Shown: positions 1 through 8,295 of the stretch, in pieces
How positions within the stretch are numbered: position 1 is the first letter of the stretch
How the letters are laid out: each line of letters starts with the position of its first letter
DNA from: Armatimonadota bacterium
Lineage (GTDB): Bacteria > Armatimonadota > Fervidibacteria > Fervidibacterales > Fervidibacteraceae
DNA length: 36,171 nucleotides
Assembly (NCBI GenBank): GCA_025060305.1
Contig: JANXCD010000005.1
Coordinates: forward strand, 1-36,171
Reading direction: 5' to 3'
Made by a program: the position numbers and the translations under genes
The notes under the pieces: model-generated
What the model saw: the letters and a program-made list of their open reading frames with translations, nothing else
Told to the model about the DNA's origin: nothing
Database searches by the model: none

Positions 1-554
1 TGTCCAGCGCAAGGTTCTTCCCACAAGTGATGTGCCATGCGAAGCAAAACAACGCAGTTTTCAAAGGCTTTGTCTACATCACCTTCTTGAAGGTGAAACA
101 AAGCCTCTGTCCTTAACAAGCGGGCGATCAAACGAAGTGGTGCAAGATGCCGAAGTTGGATTGAATACGGGTCTGATTGCCATTTTATCCATCGTGAATG
201 GGGGTAGCGACTTGCTCGTTTCACGAGTGCGAGAGCGCTTTGACATCGCTTCAAAATTTGGCGAACTTTTTCCTTGTCTACTGGACGGTTGTTCCAAAGG
301 TCATCCAGCATTTGCTCTTCTGTCCATGAAAGTGTTGGCAACGCACTAATTGCCTTTTGGTAAACTGTCGCAGCATTCAAAGAAGGCGGAATTGGTGGCA
401 CTAAGTCTTCGTAGCGCATTGGTTCACCTGCTGCCTTTATCGCCTGCCACTCTTTTTCTAACTCCACGAAAGGCAACCGATACAGGTGCCAAAACCAATA
501 GCCGAGCAAAATCAGCGCAAGCGCAACGAAGCCTAAAACGATTTTGCGTCGCAT
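1..554 (-). CDS. Membrane-anchored hypothetical protein, 3'-truncated by the window edge
   Basis: Manual reverse-strand translation from ATG (554-552) is open to base 1: MRRKIVLGFVALALILLGYWFWHLYRLPFVELEKEWQAIKAAGEPMRYEDLVPPIPPSLNAATVYQKAI...HHLWEEPCAG. N-terminal TM segment. Absent from the ORF track because no stop lies inside the window. Confidence 0.75.
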   Translation of the reverse strand, partial: MRRKIVLGFVALALILLGYWFWHLYRLPFVELEKEWQAIKAAGEPMRYEDLVPPIPPSLNAATVYQKAISALPTLSWTEEQMLDDLWNNRPVDKEKVRQILKRCQSALALVKRASRYPHSRWIKWQSDPYSIQLRHLAPLRLIARLLRTEALFHLQEGDVDKAFENCVVLLRMAHHLWEEPCAG

Positions 555-688
555 CGCCGTTCACCATCACCGTTTATGCCACATGCGGTTTTTCTCATTT
601 CAGTTGTAGGTTCAGGCAAGCCCGCCCGAAAATTTTTCAGGCAGATTTCATCCATCTTGAGTATAGAGCGATTGCTCTTCTGCAAAAA

Positions 689-1768
689 TCATGAGCCATA
701 TTCGGCATACCATTTAGGCGACTTGCCCTTCAGTTCAATTTCGCATTTGCCACCAAATTTGGGATGTTCATACCAAGGTCTTGCTTTTTCGGCATAAGCG
801 TTTGCTCTAATGAAGTTGTAAGCACCAACAGTTGATAACCACTCTTCCATCTTGGCTTCGTCAGGGAAGTAATCAAGGACACCTTTCCAAATTGCACGAC
901 CGCAGAGGAATCCGCTGGCTCCAGCCTCGCAAGCCATCTCAACTTGGATGAGGAACTCTTCAATGTCAACACCAGCACTCAAGATGACCCAAGGTGAGTT
1001 AGCAACATCATTCAGGTCACTGCAGAACTTTTCAACTTCTTTAAGGGCATAAACTGCTGGTCGTTCTTTCCCATCAAAAGCGCCGTTGGCAAACTCTTTG
1101 ACGAATTTCAAATCTGCTGGGAACTCAACTTTAAGGATGTCAACGCCATATTCAGGTTTGCTGAACTCTTTGACACTTTCAATGACGACCCAAGGTTTCT
1201 TTTTGGCATATTCAGGGGTTTTTGATTCGCCGGTGACCAGGTCATAGCCAGTGAATTCCAACAGGAAAGGCAAATCATATTTGGCGCATTCTTCTCCGAC
1301 TTTTTTAACGACTTCTTGTTGATGTCGGCAAGTTTCTTCTGAAGCATCGGGGCGATAATGGATAAGCAACTTGACGGCATCTGCTCCTGATCTGAGTGCT
1401 TTTTCAACTGACCAACCTTCAATTAAAGTTGCCCTTCTTTCTCGCTTGCCGTTGACTTCAACTCTCTCAGGCGGTGACTCTTCGTAAGCAAGCAACAGAC
1501 CAACACGAGGTGGCAAATGCTGGATTGAATAAGGATAGCCATAAACTGGGTCAGTTAAAGTTGCAGTAGAGTAGCAAGACAGATGTTTTGTGACTAACTC
1601 TTTCACTCTTGCCACATGCTTGAACATTTCATCACTTGGGATTTCACCCAACTTCTTTCGGATTGCTTCCCTCATAGAGTCTCTTTGATCAATTGCCATC
1701 ATCTTAAAGCGACCTTTCTCATCCGTCAAAGAACGAATCCTTTGCCACTTACCAGCAGATAACTGCAC
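689..1768 (-). CDS. lacD: Tagatose 1,6-diphosphate aldolase-like (LacD family) class I aldolase
   Basis: LSAGKWQRIRSLTDEKGRFKMMAIDQRDS..., ADAVKLLIHY, VDILKVEFPAD, SPWVILSAGVDIEEF, GASGFLCGRAIWK. GTG start at 1768 preceded by GGAGG is preferred over the tracked start at 1840. Confidence 0.8.
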   Translation of the reverse strand: MQLSAGKWQRIRSLTDEKGRFKMMAIDQRDSMREAIRKKLGEIPSDEMFKHVARVKELVTKHLSCYSTATLTDPVYGYPYSIQHLPPRVGLLLAYEESPPERVEVNGKRERRATLIEGWSVEKALRSGADAVKLLIHYRPDASEETCRHQQEVVKKVGEECAKYDLPFLLEFTGYDLVTGESKTPEYAKKKPWVVIESVKEFSKPEYGVDILKVEFPADLKFVKEFANGAFDGKERPAVYALKEVEKFCSDLNDVANSPWVILSAGVDIEEFLIQVEMACEAGASGFLCGRAIWKGVLDYFPDEAKMEEWLSTVGAYNFIRANAYAEKARPWYEHPKFGGKCEIELKGKSPKWYAEYGS

Positions 1769-2157
1769 TGCATCTTCACCTCCACAACAACATAGTTGAC
1801 TAATCTCTGAGCGCCAGCAAGAAAGAAAAGAATTTCTCAAAAGTCAAGCCTTGAGCCTGCCAAACTTTCTGGTTTGGCAATAGTCCGACCTAAAGCCTCA
1901 ACAAAATTTGAATGTAAACGAAAGATTTTTTCAAAGTAATCATGAAACGATAAGGTCTCAATGTCAATAGTAGTTTACCTGACATCTTTCCTCAGAAATG
2001 CAAAGCGGATGAAATCTGCCTTCATAGTTTCAGGCAAATTTCACCCGCCTTTATCCAAGACAAAATTTCCAGTTCGCTGTTGGTAGCCAAACTTTCAGGA
2101 ATACCAACAAGCCATTAAAGAAGCGTCTCTGTCAAAGATATGACTGACTACAGGTGT

Positions 2158-3024
2158 CTATTGCCACCAGAAATCTGGTCTTGAACAGCGGACATCAGGG
2201 ACTTCATCGCAAATTGTAAAGCGTAGCGAACCGTTAAGCGGTCCGACAGGCGAGACTGGTCTTGCCATTCGGATTTGTCGCCATTGATACCATTTAGCAT
2301 GGCTATCAGCAAAGCCTAAAATTGAGCCTCCACTGTGGCGTGTGGCAATTTCATCCGCTCTAGGGTCTTGGTCAAGTGGAGGTGGATAAAGTTCGGGGAA
2401 AGCGAGCCTTCGGACTATTCCTGATGGTGAAATTCCCCAAGGTTGGTTATAGCCCCATGGGGTGAAGAAGGCTGCTTCACTATCACCCCAGATAACAAAC
2501 TCGGCTGGACGCTTTATTGAGGATATTTTTCCATAGCCCTCACCATCGTTTTGAACGAACTCGTTATAGCCATAGTTGATTATGTAAACCCACTCAAATC
2601 TTCGGATAGAAGGATGAGTTCCGTAGCCAGAACCACATGTCCAACCCCAGCCTGCCCTTCCACCGCCCAAAGGCCAACTCCAATCACGGGCTGTTGATGG
2701 ACATTCGTAAATTTGTCGGTTGCGGACATAAGTGTCCAACTTCGCTGGGACGGGAGCATCATACATTGCCACTGGTCCGCCAACCCAACAAGGAGTCCTC
2801 CAGAAAGGAAAGCGATCATCAAAATCGTTCAAGTATTGAGCGGTTGCCGTCAAAATGTTGCGCATGTTGCTCGTGCACTGAGATTGTCTAGCTTTCTCAC
2901 GGGCACGAGCGAACACAGGGAACAAAACGGCTGCCAATATTGCGATAATGGTAATGACAACGAGCAACTCAATGAGAGTGAACCCTTTCTTTTGTTTTTG
3001 CTTATGGCGATTGAAACACTTCAT
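2158..3024 (-). CDS. Prepilin-type N-terminal cleavage/methylation domain protein, DUF1559/H-X9-DG-like
   Basis: KKGFTLIELLVVITIIAILAAVLFPVFARAREKARQSQCTSNMRNI type IV pilin-like N-terminus; C-terminal RHSGGSILGFADSHAKW. ATG at 3024 preceded by GGAGGG. Confidence 0.88.
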   Translation of the reverse strand: MKCFNRHKQKQKKGFTLIELLVVITIIAILAAVLFPVFARAREKARQSQCTSNMRNILTATAQYLNDFDDRFPFWRTPCWVGGPVAMYDAPVPAKLDTYVRNRQIYECPSTARDWSWPLGGGRAGWGWTCGSGYGTHPSIRRFEWVYIINYGYNEFVQNDGEGYGKISSIKRPAEFVIWGDSEAAFFTPWGYNQPWGISPSGIVRRLAFPELYPPPLDQDPRADEIATRHSGGSILGFADSHAKWYQWRQIRMARPVSPVGPLNGSLRFTICDEVPDVRCSRPDFWWQ

Positions 3025-3127
3025 CGCTATCCCTCCTTCACGAGTTTTTAGCGTTAACAAAAGCAAAGTAATTATGCCACTACAGACAAAGGGCTTTCAA
3101 GTTTGGTCTGTAACGCCTGCCTATCTT

Positions 3128-3643
3128 TCAAAACAACTTCAGCCTAAGCAAAACCCAAAGGAGCAGACACAAAACCAATCCGTTCAAAAGTAAAGTTAAC
3201 AGAAGAAATTTTCGTAACGAATTCATTTGCCTGACGGTGTTGTGTAATTTTTGTGATATGCCTCCTAATTCTTCTCTAAGCGAAGAGATAGAGTGGGCGA
3301 ATTCATCTCTCGTTAATGCACGAGCCAATTTGCTTTCAGTAGCACTCCATTCATGCTTGGTAACAAGTTTGGGCAACATATCAGACAAGCGAACTTCAAG
3401 TTTTTGGAAGTCTTCTTTTGTCGGGTTGCGTTCCATTTGCCTTTCAATTTTGCTGACTTCAATCTTCGTTACAGAATTAATTAGCAAAGTGTCAAGTTTG
3501 CCTGTTAGCCTTTCAACGGCTTCTTTAGTTGCCAAGTCATTTAGCCTCTCTTCAATTCTGTGGATATCTTCTTTTGTGGCAAACTTTTCAAGCGCTTGTC
3601 CAATTTGTTGCCAGAGCCTTTCATTCCACTCCCCTTCTCTCAT
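3128..3643 (-). CDS. Coiled-coil protein with a single C-terminal transmembrane segment
   Basis: Repeated TKEDIxxIEERLxDLATKEA-type segments, then C-terminal FLLLTLLLNGLVLCLLLWVLL; 17 nt downstream of the kdsD-like gene on the same strand. Confidence 0.7.
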   Translation of the reverse strand: MREGEWNERLWQQIGQALEKFATKEDIHRIEERLNDLATKEAVERLTGKLDTLLINSVTKIEVSKIERQMERNPTKEDFQKLEVRLSDMLPKLVTKHEWSATESKLARALTRDEFAHSISSLREELGGISQKLHNTVRQMNSLRKFLLLTLLLNGLVLCLLLWVLLRLKLF

Positions 3644-3660
3644 TTTTTCTCGCCTCCATT

Positions 3661-4674
3661 TTAAAGGATTCCCGCTTGCAACAAATCTTGCACATCAAGC
3701 ATGCCTATTGGACGACCGAAATCGTCAATAACAGGTAGGTCGTCAATTTGATAAGTTTGCATCAAATGAAGGGCTTCAGTTGCTAATGCCTCAGGCTGAA
3801 TAACTTTGGGCGATTTGGTCATAACTTCGGTTACTGGTGAATGGAACAAGTTTACATCTTTAAGCAAAGCCCGACGCAAATCTCCGTCAGTAACTATCCC
3901 ACATAGTTTGCCGTCGTCATCAACCACGACACATGCTCCAGCACGGGCTTTTGTTATGGCTGCGAAAGCAGCCTTTGTTGGCTCATTGAAATGGACGATT
4001 GCAAGCCTTTCTCCCTTCCTCATCAAGTCTTTGACTTTCAAAAGTAACCTTCGTCCCAGTGTGCCCGCTGGATGCAATTTTGCGAAATCTTCTGGCGTGA
4101 ACTTTCTTGCTTTCATAGCAGCCAAAGCCAAGGCATCACCCATAGCAAGCATCGCAGCAGCACTTGCCGTTGGCGCTAAGTTGAGTGGGCAAGCCTCTCG
4201 CTCAACTGAGACATCCAAAACGACATCCGCCGATTTAGCCAAGGTTGAATTTGGGTTACCAGTGATGACAATGAGTGGAAGCCCCAATCGCTTTATTGCT
4301 GGCAGGATAGTCAAAAGTTCATCTGTCTCACCGCTGTAACTTAGTGCGAGCATAACATCTTTGGATGTGATAGCGCCTAAATCTCCATGAACTCCTTCGG
4401 CTGGGTGAAGAAAGAGCGACGGCGTTCCCGTGCTTGATAAGGTAGCAGCAATTTTCTTGCCAATAGAACCAGACTTGCCCATACCAGTGACGACTACGTG
4501 TCCTTTGCAACTCAGGATTATGTGGACTGCTCTCTCAAAATCGTGACCAACTCGCTCTGCAAGTTGCTGTATCGCATTTGCTTCTATCCGAAAAACCTCC
4601 TTTGCAAGGTCGCACAAACCATCAATGTCAAAAATGGCATCAACTTTTTCCTTTGAACTGAGCAATCTCAACAC
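3661..4674 (-). CDS. kdsD: Arabinose-5-phosphate isomerase (KdsD/KpsF family): SIS domain plus two CBS domains
   Basis: GHVVVTGMGKSGSIGKKIAATLSSTGTPSLFLHPAEGVHGDLGAI, ALSYSGETDEL, HPAGTLGRRLLLKVKDLM, C-terminal CBS pair (VTDGDLRRAL, LPVIDDFGRPIGMLDVQDLL). Confidence 0.93.
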   Translation of the reverse strand: MLRLLSSKEKVDAIFDIDGLCDLAKEVFRIEANAIQQLAERVGHDFERAVHIILSCKGHVVVTGMGKSGSIGKKIAATLSSTGTPSLFLHPAEGVHGDLGAITSKDVMLALSYSGETDELLTILPAIKRLGLPLIVITGNPNSTLAKSADVVLDVSVEREACPLNLAPTASAAAMLAMGDALALAAMKARKFTPEDFAKLHPAGTLGRRLLLKVKDLMRKGERLAIVHFNEPTKAAFAAITKARAGACVVVDDDGKLCGIVTDGDLRRALLKDVNLFHSPVTEVMTKSPKVIQPEALATEALHLMQTYQIDDLPVIDDFGRPIGMLDVQDLLQAGIL

Positions 4675-4906
4675 CTCGCTATTGTGCTAAATTTCTGCAA
4701 AGGCATTATTTGCCATAGGAGTTAGACAGTTATAGTATGCTGCACAACAAATTGCAGAAAGAGCAAGTGAACTATGCCTAAAATATGCCCGAAAAAACAG
4801 GGAAGTGCACCGCCTAAATATCCAGTTTCAATCTTTACTCAAAAGTTTGTTGGTGTAACCTCAAGGTCGGACTACTGCTCAACAGAAGAAATCAAGACAG
4901 AAAAAA

Positions 4907-4980
4907 GTCGGCACGCCAGTAGGCGTGCCCTCCGAATTGGCTAAAAATCTCTCGGAGGGCAGGGCTACTGCCCTGCCGAT
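4907..4980. repeat. Composite three-hairpin intergenic element (family A, AGTA/TACT loops, GTAG...CTAC boundaries)
   Basis: GGCACGCC-AGTA-GGCGTGCC (4910-4929, 8/8 bp), CTCCGA...TCGGAG (4930-4957), GGCAGGGC-TACT-GCCCTGCC (4958-4977, 8/8 bp), with outer TCGGCA...TGCCGA. Confidence 0.75.
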
Positions 4981-5433
4981 AAATCTAACGGCATATTACC
5001 AACACACCTTGAAGTAAAGAGCGTCCAGTTCTTTCTGCAATAAGTAGTGATTCCGCTTATTTTCCTCAAGGCTTTCAAGAAACTCAAACTCATCCATGTC
5101 TATTCAACGCTAAACTGCATCAATCATGTTGACAAAAGACTTAGCGTCGGGTTACTCTTTTATGCTGCACGAAAATTTCTGTCATAAGATTTTGTTGTTC
5201 AGTTAGCAAAGTTTTCTACCGAGAAGTTTTTCAGCAAAGAGCGTTAGACATCGCTCTAAAAAGCGGGACAAAATTTTTCAGGTAACTTTAGGTTTGCCAA
5301 AGGTTGACAGCAGTAGTAAAGTATGCTATCCTTTTATGCGATTCAAAAAATAGGGCGAGCAAAAGCGGGTCGTTATAACTGTGTGGTTCGTAGTCGTTCA
5401 GGTGGCAAATTGTGTGAGAAAGGGGGCAATGAG

Positions 5434-5907
5434 GTGCGCTTTCAATGTTGGCTTTGCGGTCTGGTGGGTGCTTTGTTAGCATCTTCTTGTTTCGCTTCGG
5501 AAACTTCGCAATCATCTCATCAAAAGCATCCTTTGGTTGAAAATGCGAGAAAGTATCTTGGAATCCGTTACCGATATGGTGGCTCATCACCTTCTCGTGG
5601 GTTTGATTGTTCAGGATTTGTCTACTACTTGCTTAGCCGTCATGGAATTCGTGCCCCTCATTCTGCAGCAGCGCTTTTCAGAATTGGCAAACCCATTTCA
5701 AAGTCGGAGTTAAAACCTGGTGATTTGGTCTTTTTCAAGAACACAGCAAGAAGGCGTGGAATAACTCATGTTGGCATCTACATCGGCAATGGCAAATTCA
5801 TTCATGCATCAAGCGGTCGTGGTCGTGTAACAATCACAAGTTTGAGGGATTCATATTACGCTGCTCGATTCGTCGGAGCAAGAAGGTTGCCACTGCGTAA
5901 AAAGTAA
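5434..5907 (+). CDS. NlpC/P60-family (C40) secreted cell-wall peptidase
   Basis: KYLGIRYRYGGSSPSRGFDCSGFVYYLLSRHGI (Cys) and RRGITHVGIYIGNGKFIHASSGRGRV (His). GTG at 5434 after AGAAAGGGGG places a signal-peptide-like N-terminus (VRFQCWLCGLVGALLASSCFA). Confidence 0.9.
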   Translation: MRFQCWLCGLVGALLASSCFASETSQSSHQKHPLVENARKYLGIRYRYGGSSPSRGFDCSGFVYYLLSRHGIRAPHSAAALFRIGKPISKSELKPGDLVFFKNTARRRGITHVGIYIGNGKFIHASSGRGRVTITSLRDSYYAARFVGARRLPLRKK

Positions 5908-6162
5908 ATAGGCGCTGTTAGCAACTGACAACAATTTGAAGGAGATTGGTCGGGGCTATTTGAAACTGCCTTTGCCAATCCTTTTCAGGATAAGTTTTCC
6001 TCACGCTCGGCATTTCCCATGGCTAAAGTCAAGCGAGTAAGTTATCTCTGCCTTTTTCGCTGCTGTCTTTCAAACAGGCAATTCGGTGAGAATGGAAAGC
6101 CTCTTCTTTTACAAAAGCGCTTTAGCACAAGTCAGTTTTTCTTCCAGCCACCTTTTGGCGGG

Positions 6163-8079
6163 TTACTTTTTGCTTTCCGGCTTTGTTTCCTTCTTTTGTT
6201 CTGTTGGTGATTTTTCTGGGATTTTTATCAATCTTGCCCTCAAGGGTTCGTCCTTCCAGCGGATAACAGCATCAGCACCTAAAACAACACGAGCCTTGCA
6301 GGCTTCAGGATAAACAATTGCAACTACTGCTTCACCTATATCTTCTTCAAGTCTCACTACTTTTCGTTCAGTTTCAACGATGATTTCACGATGGATTCGG
6401 AAAGTGTCGCCAACCTTAATGCCTTGATTTTGACCGATGTCAATGTAAACGAAAAGGGCGTCTTTTTCGGTTTCAACTCTCCCGACCAATCCTACAACAG
6501 CTTCTGGGACAAAAGGAACCGTAACAGGTGTTGGCAATGCAAATGGGGCAAGCCACTGAATTTCTTCACGCATAGCATTCAAAATTTCAGAAATAGCAGA
6601 AGTTGCAGCAGATGAGAAAAGTTTTTCGTCATTTACGGATGTTGAAACTTGTAGCACAAAAGGCTCAACTCCGTTGTTAAGGGAGGAAATCAGCCCCTCT
6701 TCAAATTTGCGAGTATCTTCAACTATTTCCTTAATTGCCTTTCCAGTCACAACTTTTCTCCATATGACTTCCCCTGTTTGACCGTCATATAGCCATGCTT
6801 GCAACTTTGCAGTTACTGACTCAACACGAATGGTCAAGACTTCCAGAATTGCCTTATCCGTTGATGCTGTTCGCTTCCTTGACAGAACTTGTTGGCGGAC
6901 TGTTTGAGTGTCAAAATCAACCAACCTACCAGATAGAACCAAATTGGCTTCGTTGATTTTTGCTAACTTCGCAATAAGTTGTGGCTCAATATTCCCGTCC
7001 TGAAAAGGAGACCAATCACGAAAAGGATCAAGAGGCTTTATTGGCATGACTGTTTCAGCGGAAAATCCTGCATTCTGAAAGGCTCTGTAAACTTGAGCGG
7101 CGAAATTTCCAACCTGATTGCGATAATAAGCGATATCGCCAAAAGGAACAACGAGCAACTTCTTAACAGAACCAATAACAGGATGAGTGATAACAACTGG
7201 TTCTTGAGGGACACTTAAGATGTCAGGGTAGCGCCTTATAAGCCCTTCCAATGCCTTCGGAAATGAACCGTAAAACAAAACTTGCCAATAGTTTCCACCT
7301 TTGGTTCTTCTAACAGCGACACTTTGATTGGGTGCCAGCAAGTTCAAATTAAAGGGAATCCTTTCACGAACCAAAGAAGGCACAGGTGGAATCAAAAGGT
7401 AGATTTCAGTTTCAGTCAAAAGCAAATCCTGAACCTGAGACAAATTTTCTGGTGTAGTCCAAACGAAATTGAAACTTACTCGCTCTTCAAAGGCATGGAT
7501 AATTTCCTGACCGGCATTTGTGATGACGACGAAAATTGGGACAGGAATCACTTCTTGGAATTTCATGTCAATTGGTGCACGAACTAATCTTCGGGAAAAT
7601 TCTTCAATTGCTTGCTTCAAACCTGAATAGGAAGGTGCAGAGAAGAAAATCCTGTAATAAATGCCCCTTAAGTCTTGCACTGCCTCTGAGGCAATCACAA
7701 CATCCCGATGGCGAATGAGTTTCAAATCAAAAGGAACAATTTGGCTATGCTCAACTGCCAAATCGCTTCTCGCACGGTCAATAAGGACAACTATGCTCCT
7801 TCCAGCAGTTGTCAACTCATTTATGCGTAAGGGCAACTCTTTTAAAGGCACAAACTCAGCAATGTGGAAGGGCGGTAGATAAGTTCGGAACAAATTGAAA
7901 AGAGTCTCATCATTGGCTATAACAAACATAGGTGTTTGAGCCAAAAACTCAATAGCAGGTCTCGGCTCTTTCAAGGCTTTCCCAATGTCTTTAAAAAAGA
8001 TGTCTTGCTGGGCTGAGGATAAAAATGTTAGCGACAAAGTCCAAAGTGCAACCACACCTAAGCAAACTCTTCGTCTCAT
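6163..8079 (-). CDS. Secreted protein of unknown function, paralogue A of a tandem pair
   Basis: Signal peptide MRRRVCLGVVALWTLSLTFLSSA; ATG at 8079 preceded by GGAGGTGG; C-terminal GLVGRVETEKDALFVYIDIGQNQGIKVGDTFRIHREI. Similar along its whole length to 8296..10242. Confidence 0.85.
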   Translation of the reverse strand: MRRRVCLGVVALWTLSLTFLSSAQQDIFFKDIGKALKEPRPAIEFLAQTPMFVIANDETLFNLFRTYLPPFHIAEFVPLKELPLRINELTTAGRSIVVLIDRARSDLAVEHSQIVPFDLKLIRHRDVVIASEAVQDLRGIYYRIFFSAPSYSGLKQAIEEFSRRLVRAPIDMKFQEVIPVPIFVVITNAGQEIIHAFEERVSFNFVWTTPENLSQVQDLLLTETEIYLLIPPVPSLVRERIPFNLNLLAPNQSVAVRRTKGGNYWQVLFYGSFPKALEGLIRRYPDILSVPQEPVVITHPVIGSVKKLLVVPFGDIAYYRNQVGNFAAQVYRAFQNAGFSAETVMPIKPLDPFRDWSPFQDGNIEPQLIAKLAKINEANLVLSGRLVDFDTQTVRQQVLSRKRTASTDKAILEVLTIRVESVTAKLQAWLYDGQTGEVIWRKVVTGKAIKEIVEDTRKFEEGLISSLNNGVEPFVLQVSTSVNDEKLFSSAATSAISEILNAMREEIQWLAPFALPTPVTVPFVPEAVVGLVGRVETEKDALFVYIDIGQNQGIKVGDTFRIHREIIVETERKVVRLEEDIGEAVVAIVYPEACKARVVLGADAVIRWKDEPLRARLIKIPEKSPTEQKKETKPESKK

Positions 8080-8295
8080 TAACAAGCCACCTCCAAAAAT
8101 TTGAGCAACGCTCTTCAATTTGTTTAGCGCACCTTGAGATCAAACTCCTAACCGAAAGAAAAATTAACGCTACGCTAATAGCGCTTTCAAATTTATCAGC
8201 AAATACAAGTTAATGCTTGCCAGGCAAATTTACCGTGTTTAACTATATCGTAAGTTTAAGGCAAAAGTTTAAGGCAAAGGAAAGACTAAAACTTG

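Noticed and set aside
32-694. Plus-strand ORFs 32..349 and 350..694
   Set aside because: Antisense or intergenic shadow frames; the minus strand 1..554 reads as a plausible membrane-anchored protein.
3237-3731. 164-aa plus-strand ORF antisense to the coiled-coil gene
   Set aside because: Low-complexity Ser/Leu mirror of the coiled-coil frame.
3806-4339. 177-aa plus-strand ORF antisense to the kdsD-like gene
   Set aside because: Ser/Ala-rich mirror frame of a clearly conserved gene; no recognisable domain.
4907-4980. Integron attC site
   Set aside because: Has paired arms but lacks the conserved R''/R' core (RYYYAAC / GTTRRRY), and no integrase or cassette array is present.
5288-5590. 100-aa minus-strand ORF antisense to the NlpC/P60 gene start
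   Set aside because: No domain support; opposite strand carries a clear signal peptide and C40 motif.
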